Notes: generated by a model from the sequence alone, not told the origin. 29,681 nucleotides of DNA from Emiliania huxleyi CCMP1516 (GCF_000372725.1 NW_005197707.1:4213-33893), one strand, 5' to 3'. Shown: positions 1 to 8,939, counted from the first letter of the stretch. Program-made: numbers and translations.

Positions 1-46
1 CCCCCCCCACCCCCCCCCCCCACTCACACACCCTCCCTCCCCGCGC

Positions 47-574
47 CTGCTGCGGCGGCGGCAGCGTCTTCCAGCGGTACTTGATCGCGCCGTCGAGGAT
101 CTGCAGGGCGTAGAAGCGCGTATTCGCCGTGCATGGCGCGCTCGCGTCGAGGATCTGGTCCACTCTGAACCAGTTGAGCGCGCCCGCCGCGTCCTCGCCC
201 GCTATCCGCTCCTGCAGCTGCGAGAGCGTCCGCTGCGCGGATTGCATCTGCAGGCGGAGGTATCGGGGCGGGTGTCACGGGGCAGCGACGAGCACGCCAC
301 GAGGCATGTCGGCATGGCTGGCTCCGCGCGCGAACAGCGGACGACGCGGACGCTCAGGCTGCCCCCGCGCCGAGCGTGGATTCGGCCTCCGCCAAGGATG
401 CGTGCGCGGCCGAGGCCGAGGGGGGGAGAGGGGGCGAGCGGGGGGCGCGAGCTCGGCTGCGTGTGGTGGGAGTGCGCGCGCCTGCTGCGGCGTCCCGGTG
501 TACACCATCTGCACGACCTGCTCGAGCACATTCAGGTCGAGTGGTACGGCGAAATTTAGCAGTTGCTCCTCCAT
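47..574 (-). CDS. XPO1: Exportin-1 (CRM1/XPO1), N-terminal exons, partial
   Basis: Two exons encode the N-terminus of exportin-1, the Ran-dependent nuclear export receptor for leucine-rich export signals. Exon 1 is 574-482; it starts MEEQLLNFAVPLDLNVLEQV and ends at a Gln-Gln pair, matching the first HEAT helix of CRM1. Exon 2 is 247-47 and contains FRVDQILDAS, then TRFYALQILDGAIKYRWKTL, which parallels the CRM1 segment ending in YYGLQILENVIK.RWK. The intron (481-248) starts with GC directly after CAGCAG and ends in a pyrimidine-rich CCGCCTGCAG. Exon 2 also ends in CAGCAG followed by GCGCGG, so a second GC-donor intron probably starts at 46. The Met at 574 is chosen because it sits where CRM1 homology begins; no better upstream Met is apparent. 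The rest of the roughly 1,070-residue protein lies off the left edge. Recognition is from remembered family pattern, not a search. Confidence 0.85.
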
Positions 575-861
575 GCTGACGCGCTGCGCCTGGGGGAGCG
601 GCCGCGGGCTCACCGGTGGGGACGCCGCGGAGTCGAGTGGGGTGGCGGGCGGCGAGGCGGTGGCGCACCGGTCGGCGCGCCAGCCCCTTGTCCAAGCGCC
701 CCTCCCGCCGCGCAGTGAGCGGCTATCACCACCCGCCTCAGGGAAGAAAAAAGGAAGCAACAAAACGCGCCAGGGAGGGATGGGAGGACGGCACGCCGCC
801 ACCACACAGGGATTTTAAAGGGAAGAGAGAGAAGAGAAAAACGCCGCCCACTTTCTTTTGA
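575..861. other. Upstream region of exportin-1, no gene recognised
   Basis: This stretch separates the exportin-1 start from the plus-strand coding fragments at 862. Several frames stay open because of GC richness, but none gives a convincing protein. The right end holds a purine-rich run (about 815-840) and then a pyrimidine tract ending CTTTCTTTTGAG just before 862, which could serve as a splice acceptor for the plus-strand material. No TATA-like or other promoter motif is clear. Confidence 0.4.
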
Positions 862-1693
862 GCGCACTACTACGAGGTCAAGTGCTGGAACTCGCTCATC
901 AAGTCGACGACGGTGGGGAGTGGCTCGTGGGACAATGGTGGCAATGTGGCGTCGGTGGGCCACCTCTACGGGTTTGGAAACACGCTGGACAAGGCGTTGA
1001 CGGGAGTCGTGGGGTGCAAGGAGCGTGGCCGTCAGGTGGACGGACCGCTCGACCACTCGACTGGAAAGGGATGGGTCAAAGACCACGCGTATGGAAAGGG
1101 GTGGGTCAAGACGGATACGGGCGCTGGAAGAGGAAGTGGATGGGGGCGCAGTACTACCTTGAGCACTTGAGCACTGGATAGGGTCGATTCCGCATGGTAC
1201 GGGACCCCTCGATCGTCTCGCCCACCCTCACTGGTGTGTGTGTTCATTGGGGGGGGTCATAACAAACACGGTACAGGATCGAGGTGCACGCTGCCGAAGC
1301 AGTGTCGTCCCCCCTCTCCCCGACGGCGATGGCGGTGTGACCGATCGAGCTACAAGAGGAACTTGTTCCAGCAGGATCCGGAGTGGTCAGAAGAGTACTA
1401 CGACGCGAAGTGGGTCAAGAAAGCCATAACGCGGCTGGTGCTCGTTGTACGGGGCGGCGTCGGCGAGCGCCTCCTCCTTCGTCGTCCACCACACGCAGCA
1501 GATCTCCAAGGCGGCGGTGGCGGGCGACGCCGAAAACATCAACAAGCAGGCGCGCAAGGAGCGTACCGACTGGATCAACAAGCAAAAGAACAAGCAAGCG
1601 ACAAACGGCTTCTTGTCCTCGGCGCCCAGTGGGGGGCGGTGCCCGCGCCGCCTAGCTCTGCAGACGGGCCCCTCCGCTCCACCCTTCATGTAA
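862..1693 (+). pseudogene. Unassigned, frame-broken coding fragments
   Basis: Several pieces look protein-coding but lie in different frames. At about 864-1049 one frame reads HYYEVKCWNSLIKST, then SWDNGGNVASVGHLYGFGN. Near 1118-1180 a different frame reads DGYGRWKRKWMGAQYYLEHL. At 1349-1425 a piece reads YKRNLFQQDPEWSEEYYDAK. From 1433 a further frame gives GWCSLYGAASASASSFVVHH and then a Lys/Asn/Gln-rich helical tail ending at the TAA-free stop codon near 1693. In the last frame a TAA at 1427-1429 lies just upstream, so the last two pieces cannot be one simple reading frame. The recurrent YY..KW pattern suggests the pieces may belong to one gene. I do not recognise the family. It may be a decaying gene, or a multi-exon gene whose introns I cannot place. 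Confidence 0.35.
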
Positions 1694-1856
1694 TCATGTA
1701 GTCCCCACATCCGCAATCGTGGGATCGCTTGTCATGTGTTTTTTGAGTGCGTTGTGTTCTTGTTTTGTATCCGCTTTCTTTCTTTTGAAGGCCAGGCTGC
1801 TGTCTGTACAAAAGACTACGAAGGCGTCCTCCGACTCGCCGCCCATATGACTCCCA

Positions 1857-2000
1857 CTCCGGCGCCCGCCCCACCCCACCATCGGCCATCGCCACCCCAC
1901 CCCGCCCCACCCCGACCCGAGCAACCCTGCGGGCCCCGACCCGACCCGAGGGACCCGACCCGACCCACCCCGCTCCGCCGGCCCCCCGCCCCGCCCCCTC
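1857..2000. repeat. C-rich low-complexity tract
   Basis: This tract is dominated by CCCCACC, CCGACCCGA and GGACCCGACCCGACC units. Frames are open on both strands only because of base composition. It lies in the non-coding interval between the fragments ending near 1693 and the RCC1 gene. I see nothing else in 1694-2161 apart from a T-rich stretch around 1735-1790. Confidence 0.7.
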
Positions 2001-2161
2001 CACCGGACAATCCCCCTGCAGGTCGCACTCGGCTCCGCCCCCTTCCCGAGCCTCACCAGCGCGCGTGCGCCTGCCCCCCGAGGGTGCTGTGTCCGGTGAG
2101 GGGTGAGGCGCTGAGGGTCGAAAAAAGAAAATGGTTTCCGGAAGGTACAAACGGGAGCCGC

Positions 2162-3811
2162 CTAGGAGCGACAACACACCACGTGCGGCGCCACGCCCAC
2201 GTCTAGGACGCCTCGGCCTTCTCGGGCAGCAGCTAGTTCGTGGCCCAGCTTCGAGCCCATACTGCCACGCGACGTGAGAGCGCCTCGGCCGCCGCGCCCC
2301 GCTCGGGCTCGCGAGCGGCCTCCACCCCCGAGGCTGTGGGTGCCTCCAGTCGAGACAGCGACGACGCGCTGGCCAGCAAAAGCCTCGACCTTCTTCGGCA
2401 GCAGTTGGTCCTGCTCGTCGCCGTGGCCCTGCTTGCCAAAGCCTCCTGCGCCCCAGCTCCAGACGCTGCCGTCGGCGGTGGTGGCGAAGCTGTGACGCTC
2501 TCCTGCCGACACGGCGACGACGCGCTGGCCAGCCAAGGCCTCAGCCTGCTTTGGCAGCAGCTGGGCCTGATAGTCGCCGTGGCCCGGCTCGTCGCCGTGG
2601 CCCAACCGACCGTCCAAACCAAAGCCCCAGCTCCAGACGCTGCCGTCGGCGGTGAGGGCGAGGCTGTGGCGGGCTCCCGCCGACACAGCGACGCCGCGCC
2701 GCCCAGTGAAGGCCTCGACCTTCTTCGGCAGCAGCTGGCGCTGCTGGTCGCCGTGGCCCAGCTTGCCAAAGCTTCCCCAGCCCCAGCTCCAGACGGCGCC
2801 GTCAGCGGTGAGGGCGAGGCTGTGGAACGCTCCTCCAGCCGACACGGCGACGACGCGCTGGCCAGTCAAGGCCTCAACCTTCTTGGGGAGCAGCTGGTCC
2901 TGCATGTCGCCGTGGCCCAGCTGGCCACCCTCTCCCATGCCCCAGCTCCAGACGCTACCGTCGGCGGTGATGGCGAGGCTGTGGTGGGAACCAGCCGACA
3001 CAGCAACGACGCGCTGGCCAGCAAAGGCCTCGACCTGCTTGGGCTGCCACTGGTCCTAATGATCGCCGTGGCCCAACCGGCCGCGGCCTCCATAGCCCCA
3101 GCTCCAAACGGCGCCGCCGCTGGTGAGGGCGAGGTTGTGGGCATCTCCCACCGACACACTCACGGCGCGCTCGCCTCCCAGCGGGGAGGCGAGGCGGGTT
3201 GGCGTGTTGAGCCGCCTCACGCCCTCGCCGTGGCCAAGTAGCCCTGGGCCCCCCTCGCCGCCGCACGACGAGAGCCGCCCCTCGCCGTCAATGAAGAGGC
3301 TGTGCCGTTCGCCTGCGGCCGCCCTCGCCGGTGGGTTGGACGCGCGCAGCAGCGCAGCGAAGCACAGCCACCGCACGGCACAGCTCTCACCCTCTGGCTG
3401 CGCCGGCAGCTCGAAGCCGCGCTCTTGCGCCCACAAGCGGATGGCCTCCACCGCGAGCGAGGCGTGGAAGAGCAGCGAGATGGCCGCGACGCGAGCGATG
3501 TCGGCGGGGTCGCAGCCAGAGATGGCGCGCACGAGGAGCTCCGTGGGGAGGTCGAGGAGGCGGGTGGGTGGCGGTCTGACTGGCGAGGGAGCGGCGGTAG
3601 AAGCGGCGGCGAGGCGACGCGAGGCGGCGCCCCCCCCCGGCGGACATCGCGAGGAAAAGAAAAACCGGAAAGCTGACAGCGACCCCAACGAGCGAAAGTC
3701 GAAAACACGAAAAGAAACTTCGATCCCGCCTGGACGGCACACCGCCCAAGGCCTCGCAACGAGGCGATAGCAAGCGAAAAGAGCCGCGACACCAAGGAAG
3801 CTCGACCGCAC
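2162..3811 (-). pseudogene. F-box-like / RCC1-repeat protein, interrupted by in-frame TAG
   Basis: The N-terminal part has an F-box-like helix set (LLDLPTELLVRAISGCDPAD, about 3550-3490). It is followed by RCC1 repeats of about 52 residues with the signature HSLALTADG.VWSWG...LGHGD. Six repeats are readable, plus a seventh too decayed to follow in one frame, consistent with a seven-bladed propeller. F-box/RCC1 proteins of this layout often act as ubiquitin-ligase substrate adaptors; that role is inferred here. The second repeat holds a TAG at 3056-3058, exactly where the other repeats have Gln (GHGD-x-Q-x-QLLPK), so it looks like CAG changed to TAG. The fifth repeat has an extra GHGDEP unit, a 15-nt tandem duplication. 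The only in-frame Met upstream of the F-box is at 3811, 2 nt from the divergent DUF1415 start. A better-placed ATG at 3647 would be in frame if the nine-G run at 3638-3630 were one base shorter. It may be a pseudogene, an error-containing gene, or a readthrough gene. Confidence 0.75.
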
Positions 3812-3813
3812 AC

Positions 3814-4422
3814 ATGTCGAAGCTGGCGCGGCGGCTGGCAGACACGCGCCGCTGGCTCGACTCGATCGTCATCGGCCAACGCCTCTGCCCGTTCGCGCCG
3901 CCCGTGCGCCAGCCGCCCGCCCTTCGGCTCCGCGCCTCCGTCGCCGAATGCTCTTGCGGGGTCGCCGCGGAGCTGGCCGAGGAGGCCGCCGCGCTGAGGT
4001 TGGGGCTCGACTCGCCCGGTACCGAGGGCTCTCCTGAGACATCGCTGCTTGTTCTGGGCGGGACGCTAGACAACGGCGCTCTCGGGTGGCGGGAGCTGAT
4101 CGCGCTTAGCTGGAAGCTCCAGGCGGAGGTCATCGTCGACAGGGGCCACGCCGAGCACCTCCAGATCGTCCTTTTTCATCCGGCGGCGACACACAGCACC
4201 TATGCCGAAGCGGGCGGCCCGGCCGACGCAGGCGACTTCACCATTCGGTCGCCCCACCCCGTCGTGCAGCTCCTGCGCGAGGTCGACGTACTGGAGGGCG
4301 TGCGTAGCCACCCGGACGCCGAGGGCATCCCTGGGCGGAACCGCGTGAGGCTGCGTGGCCAGGGTGTGGCCGCTTGCGAGGAGAGACTAATGAGGTGTAT
4401 TGCTGCGGGCGAGGAGGCGTGA
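3814..4422 (+). CDS. DUF1415 family protein
   Basis: This 202-residue intronless frame matches the DUF1415 family, common in proteobacteria and found in some algae; no biochemical function is established that I know of. The family landmarks are in order. TRRWLDSIVIGQRLCPFAPP near residues 11-30 holds the conserved Cys-Pro-Phe. A central LQIVLFHPAATHSTYAE strand carries the FHP motif. Then come FTIRSPHPVVQLLREVDV and PDAEGIPGRNRVRL near the C-terminus. The length agrees with bacterial members. The Met at 3814 is the first possible start and precedes the family homology by only ten residues. It is divergent from the RCC1 gene. An origin by transfer from bacteria or the plastid ancestor is possible but cannot be shown from one sequence. 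Confidence 0.85.
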   Translation: MSKLARRLADTRRWLDSIVIGQRLCPFAPPVRQPPALRLRASVAECSCGVAAELAEEAAALRLGLDSPGTEGSPETSLLVLGGTLDNGALGWRELIALSWKLQAEVIVDRGHAEHLQIVLFHPAATHSTYAEAGGPADAGDFTIRSPHPVVQLLREVDVLEGVRSHPDAEGIPGRNRVRLRGQGVAACEERLMRCIAAGEEA

Positions 4423-4534
4423 CCCGCGAGATGAACGGTGTGTGTGCGTTGGAGAGCATTTGCCGACCTCAGTTTATCTCGTGGACCACAGACGGCCGGC
4501 AGGCGACCTCGCGCGAAAAGAGCTCGAACCCCGC

Positions 4535-4623
4535 ACCATCGATGCACGATGGTCGATGCAACTGCACATGTGCACGATGGTTGTTTATCGATCAACACTT
4601 TCGATAGACCGAAAGTAAGATCG
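4535..4623. repeat. Cluster of three palindromes
   Basis: Three inverted repeats follow one another in 89 nt. 4535-4553 is ACCATCG, five-base loop, CGATGGT. 4563-4574 is the perfect palindrome TGCACATGTGCA. 4589-4623 pairs CGATC/GATCG and ACTTTCG/CGAAAGT around a six-base loop (ATAGAC), with a small internal loop. The cluster is poorer in GC than its surroundings. It lies between the DUF1415 stop and the helicase remnant, so it could be a transposon end, a 3'-end signal or a regulatory site. Nothing recognisable fills the rest of 4423-4686. Confidence 0.7.
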
Positions 4624-4686
4624 TTCGGTGCAGAAACCCCGGCCATGCCCATGTAACGCAATTGTGCTCGATTTTTTGGTCGAGAA

Positions 4687-6027
4687 GTGTCTCCAAGTCT
4701 TCTGGACCCATCGATGGCCGTCGCCTCGACGCCGCTCGTCGCGGCACCATCGTGCCCGGCCTGGGCGAAGCATCGTCGCGGGCGCCAGCCGCAGTTCGAC
4801 GGCAAGCCGTGCGAGCCTGCCGAGGAGGAGGACATGTGGCTGTGCCTGGCCGACGGCCGCGCGCGCAGCACCGCCGACCTGAAGCGCCTGGCGACAGCCG
4901 CTCGGGTGCGAGCGAAACGAGCAGGAGATGCAGCCGCCGCGAACACGCGCGATCGGCAGGCGCGCGACCAGCGCCGCCGGCAGCGTGAGCAGCACGACCG
5001 GCGCGCAGCGCCGGCGGTCGCCAAGACCGTGCGCCCACAACGCGGCCAGTGCGGCTGCCCGGCGCACGCGGTGTGCGGCATGTGCGTCGACCAGGGCAAG
5101 CTCGCCGCGGCCGAGCAGGCGGCCATCGACCTGGAGACGCGCTTCCACGCCTCGACGAACGTCGTCATGGACCTGGAGCGGCCCGAGGACGAGACGGCGG
5201 CGCTGCTGCAGCGCTGCGTGCACGTCTCCGACGAGACGAAGCGGCGGCTGCTGGGCGAGTGGAGCGACGAGCGCATGGCGCACGCGCTGCCGCTGCACGC
5301 ATGCGCCTCGTGCGGCGTGCGGGACCCGTCGCTGACGTACACGCGGGTTGACGTGTCGGCGCTGCCGCGTACTGTGTCTGTGCGCGTAGCCGGCGGCGAA
5401 GACGAGACGCGGCACGTGTTTGAGCTCTCGCCCGAGCAGTGCGCTAAGTATCGAGGTCTTCAAAACAAAAAGGTGCGCCTTGCGTTTCCCAACGGCGGCG
5501 TCAGTGCCGCCCAAGCTAAATGTCAAGCGGCACGAAATCGACCTCGCCTTTGTGCCGTCACCGACTACAAGGTCCAGGGCAAGACGCTCGACTACATCAT
5601 CCTGAGCATCGGCCCGCGTGACGGCTTGATGCCGCACCTCAGCCTGACCGATGTCTACACGCTCGCCTCACGCGTACGCCTCGGGAGCCGGCTCTACGTG
5701 GTGGGCTTCGACCCGAAGAAAGAGAGCGCCCACTTGCGCAAGCTCAAGCACAACCCCGTGCTCGCCATCTGGGAGGCGGGCTACGCCGACGGGGAGGGCG
5801 TCTGGGATGCCGCGCGCGCGGCGTACTTTGCGGGCGAGCTTGCCAAGCGAAGCGCAAAGGACGGACGCAAACGGCGCCGTGGCGCCGGCGCCGCGAGCGC
5901 AAGAAAGAAGCAGGCCGCACCCACAGCCCGGTCGCCCGCCGACGCGAGTGACGGAGAGGGTGACGAGCAGATGCGCGACGCATCAGACGCGCAGGATGAC
6001 GGTGCAAGCATGTCCGAGGGTGAGTAA
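4687..6027 (+). pseudogene. Pif1/Helitron-type helicase remnant, core deleted and frameshifted
   Basis: A single 446-residue frame is open, but it joins pieces of a much larger protein. The N-terminal part has a basic helix and cysteine motifs (CGCPAHAVCGMC, later HACASCGVRDP) like the Cys-rich region ahead of Helitron-type helicases. The C-terminal part has VTDYKVQGKTLDYIILSIGP and then DVYTLASRVRLGSRLYVVGF, which is the motif VI end of Pif1-like helicases. The ATPase core (Walker A and B) that should lie between is absent. Directly upstream of VTDYKVQ the better protein reading is in another frame (KLNVKRHEIDLAF, ending at 5551). It rejoins at GCC (5554) if GT at 5552-5553 is removed. The C-terminus is acidic and Ser-rich with a KRRRG-type basic patch. 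This fits a dead mobile-element gene. The upstream palindromes may belong to it. Confidence 0.65.
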
Positions 6028-6428
6028 AAGTGTGAGGTTTGGTGGAGGCTGTAGCGTCGTCGCGCGTAAGAAGAGTGGTGAAATTAGAAAAGGAGTTGCG
6101 GTGTTGATCGCCGCGGGAGCCCTCTTATCACTTCTCAGCCGCGTGTTAAAAGCTTGCGGCGATTGTGGCGATAGGCGAGTAGAAGGAAGAAGCGCAGAGA
6201 AGAAGGTCCGCGCGGCGAAACAAATATTACCCCTCGAGCGTACCTCAGAGGGCCCGGAGTTTGCCCGAAATTGCGAGTAAATCTAACAGGTAACGGACAC
6301 GCGACGCGAGTGGTTGCAGGTCGGCGCGCCGCCACAGCTGTGCATGCAAGTCCCGGACCGCAAGGCGAGCTTCATCGGCTCAAACGGCGATTCTGGCTCG
6401 CCCAATCCTGCCGGGGGCACCGGCGATC
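6028..6428. other. Intergenic interval before the LOV gene
   Basis: There is no convincing gene. The left two thirds is purine-rich and includes AAACAAATATTACCCC near 6219. GTGGTTGCAG ending near 6320 resembles a splice acceptor. It is followed by a short open stretch to the LOV start at 6429 that reads in another frame (PPQLCMQVPDRKASFIG). An upstream exon or 5' UTR intron is possible, but I cannot place a donor. Confidence 0.4.
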
Positions 6429-8939
6429 ATGAGTGTTCAGCTTGCGCTCTACTCGTCCAGCATCGCGACCGACCCGCTCGCGTACCTGAGCCAGATACTC
6501 GTGTACATCAGAGAGGTCGCCGGGCTCGCAGCGCTCTCTGGCGAAGATAAGACCGAGAAGATGACCGAGTTGTACGCCAGCCACGTAAAGGCTGAGCGCG
6601 GCGTGATCCGGCGGCGCAAGAAATCGCGCGAGGCGTGGCGGAAGGTGGAGGAGAAGAAGCCTGACCTCTCCGAGCTCGCGCCTCCTGAGATGACAAGGGA
6701 GGCCGGGGACGCCGCTTCGCAGGGGGCGACCCGGCCGGTCTCGCCGGCTGGCAGTGTCGCCACGAGCTTTTCTTCGGCGCTTCAAGAGGACGTCGAGCGC
6801 TCCCTGGAGCTGCATCGCGACACGCTCGCCAATCTACTCGTCTTCGACGCGTGGCACGCCATGATAAGCTCCCCGGTGGGCGCGAACCTAGAGGCGAATC
6901 TAGCCGCTTCGGACGATGCGGGCGAGGTGCGAATGAGCGAATTGATTTCATCGTGCCGAGCCTCGCTTCCGGTCGACACCGACGGGTGGCTCCGCCTGCT
7001 CATTTCCGCAGTGCATGGCCAGTTCGTCGGGGTACTCGCATGCGACATGACCCTACCGGGTGCTCCCATCATCTTTGTCAACAGCGGCTTCGAGCGAATC
7101 TCGGGCTACACCAACATGGAGCTGCACGGCGGTAGCTGCCGGCGGCTCTCCAGCCCCGAGAGCAATGAAGAGACCATCGAGCAGATGCGCCAAGCGATGC
7201 GGACAGCTACGGAAGTCAAAGTCCAGCTTCTGAATCGGAAGAAGGACGGGACGGACTTTTTGCACCTGATTGCCCTCCGCCCAATCTTTGACTCCTCTGG
7301 CCTCTATCGTTTCATGCTCGGCGTCACAGTCGAGGTCACGCAGTCTCTTGATCGCATGAAGCACCGCCTGGCCCAGATGGAGCGACTCTTGCAGCTCGTG
7401 CCAAGCAGGCTGTCGCTTCCTTCGCCGAGCGCAGCGCGCGAGAGGGCACAGCTCACGCGCAGCATGGTTCAAGTGCGCCCACCGCAGAACGACTGGGACG
7501 ACTCAAAGTCAGCTCGAGGCGCGCGCGCGCGTTCCTTCTCTGGCTCTGCGAGCAGCAAGCAGAGGCTTCACAACGCCTCAGCCGGTCCAGGAAAGGAGGT
7601 CAAGGTCTTCGGTGCGCTCCCAGTTGATGCGAGCCCGCGACGACTGCCGCATCTACGATCAGCCGAGCCGCCATCGATAAAAGCCGAGCCGCCCTCGGAG
7701 GAAGCGGCGGCTGCGAGGGCGGCGAGGGCAGCTGAGGCGGCGGCGGCAGCACATAGGGCGGCGGCTGAAGCGGAAGAGAAGGAATCGGCTGCGCAGCAGG
7801 CGGCCGCCGCCGCGGCGGCGCGTGTGCAGGCAAGGCGTGAGCAGCTTGAGATCAAAGGTGGGGTGTCGACGTCGTCGCGAAGCTCCGGAGATCGGCGGCG
7901 CGGAAATCAAGCGCCAGTGTCGCCCAACGCGACCCCGCCGAGCGGCCGGCGCGATATCTCCAGCGCCGCGTCATCGACGACCTCTACTTCGCGGCCAGCA
8001 AAGCACGGCTCACCAGTGGCTAATGATCAAGTAGCCCAGGCTTCGCTGCCCTCGGTCTCAACCCTCACATCGGAGAACCTCATGCTTTTGCAGGGTGATC
8101 TAGCTGCGGCGCACGAGTCGCCCCAACACGTGGGTTCAAGCATGCCAGCCAAGAGCGCCATCGCGGGTTCGTGGCCTGGCAAAGAGCACAACCTTCCGGC
8201 AATGTGCTCGCAGGGGTCGCCATCGGTTCGCAGCGAGGAATGCGCATCGCCCGATTTGTTTGGTGCAAGGGCGGCACTTCCGACTGCAGCGAGCTGTCCG
8301 TCTTCCCCATCTGTTTTGTCGCCAACGGTCCCGACGCGACCGCCACCTCTGACAAGCGTGCCATCTCCTCTGCTCAGACGACTCGCCGTGGGCCCAGCAA
8401 GTAGTAATGGGAGCAGCAGCAGCCAAGCGAGCATGGACTCTCTTCCTAGTAATTCCGGCCCAGCGTCACCTTCTTTGTCCACGTTCACCGTCCTTCCGCG
8501 ATCCGGCGGGTCTGCATACGCCGGTGCACTTCCACGGTTTGAGTGCCATACAAACTCGCTCTCGACTGCCAAGGCTGCACCAAGTCTTGCAAGCCCTCAT
8601 CTCTCAGATAGCTTCAACCATTCGGTCATGCTCGCTTCCCCATCAGCCGAGGCGTCCCCATCCCAGCCTCAGTCGCAATGCAGCTCGGGGTTCCCGTCGC
8701 CCTTGCTTTCAGCCTTTCCTCCGACTTTTATTGGGCCGCCTCAGATGCCGCCCTTCTCGCAGCTGTCGTCGTGCTCCTCCTCTTGCCAATCGAGCGCAGT
8801 TGAATCTCCAGACGACGTGTTTGGAGCAGGCTTGAGCGCGAGCGAGGCGCCACCAGCAAACACCCAATCTTATGATCAACCGCCAGAAGCGCATATGCTC
8901 TTCCCGCACTTTGGGTCCACTCAATTCAATCGCAACTGA
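6429..8939 (+). CDS. LOV/PAS-domain protein with Ala-rich helix and Ser/Pro-rich tail
   Basis: This 836-residue intronless frame has one LOV-type PAS domain at about residues 198-306. The segments IIFVNSGFERISGYTNMELH, then SNEETIEQMRQAM, then TEVKVQLLNRKKDGTDF and RPIFDSSGLYRFMLGV follow the order of plant and algal LOV domains. The canonical GRNCRFLQ loop is GGSCRRLS (234-241). The photoreactive Cys is kept (C237), as are two phosphate-contacting arginines (R238, R254) and one Asn (N269). Other flavin-contact positions differ: S236, S241, H279 and T300. Residues 1-195 are helical and partly basic, with no family I can name. After a Ser-rich stretch comes an Ala/Glu-rich helix (about 415-470), then about 360 residues of Ser/Pro-rich low complexity. 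There is no kinase, bZIP or other known output domain. It is probably a cytosolic or nuclear blue-light or flavin/redox sensor; light sensing itself is inference. The start at 6429 is the first Met of the open frame. Confidence 0.8.
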   Translation: MSVQLALYSSSIATDPLAYLSQILVYIREVAGLAALSGEDKTEKMTELYASHVKAERGVIRRRKKSREAWRKVEEKKPDLSELAPPEMTREAGDAASQGATRPVSPAGSVATSFSSALQEDVERSLELHRDTLANLLVFDAWHAMISSPVGANLEANLAASDDAGEVRMSELISSCRASLPVDTDGWLRLLISAVHGQFVGVLACDMTLPGAPIIFVNSGFERISGYTNMELHGGSCRRLSSPESNEETIEQMRQAMRTATEVKVQLLNRKKDGTDFLHLIALRPIFDSSGLYRFMLGVTVEVTQSLDRMKHRLAQMERLLQLVPSRLSLPSPSAARERAQLTRSMVQVRPPQNDWDDSKSARGARARSFSGSASSKQRLHNASAGPGKEVKVFGALPVDASPRRLPHLRSAEPPSIKAEPPSEEAAAARAARAAEAAAAAHRAAAEAEEKESAAQQAAAAAAARVQARREQLEIKGGVSTSSRSSGDRRRGNQAPVSPNATPPSGRRDISSAASSTTSTSRPAKHGSPVANDQVAQASLPSVSTLTSENLMLLQGDLAAAHESPQHVGSSMPAKSAIAGSWPGKEHNLPAMCSQGSPSVRSEECASPDLFGARAALPTAASCPSSPSVLSPTVPTRPPPLTSVPSPLLRRLAVGPASSNGSSSSQASMDSLPSNSGPASPSLSTFTVLPRSGGSAYAGALPRFECHTNSLSTAKAAPSLASPHLSDSFNHSVMLASPSAEASPSQPQSQCSSGFPSPLLSAFPPTFIGPPQMPPFSQLSSCSSSCQSSAVESPDDVFGAGLSASEAPPANTQSYDQPPEAHMLFPHFGSTQFNRN

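Noticed and set aside
1180..1200. GGGTCGATTCCG as a tRNA B box
   Set aside because: No A box or acceptor stem pairing could be found around it; other TTCGA-like hits (4523, 20650) also failed.
3056..3058. UAG reassigned to Gln in this organism
   Set aside because: At least four other genes in the window appear to terminate at TAG (near 11837, 15495, 21101 and 29075).
2240..3241. 333-residue plus-strand frame over the RCC1 gene
   Set aside because: It is the antisense of the RCC1 repeats; the repeat signature is clearly on the minus strand.
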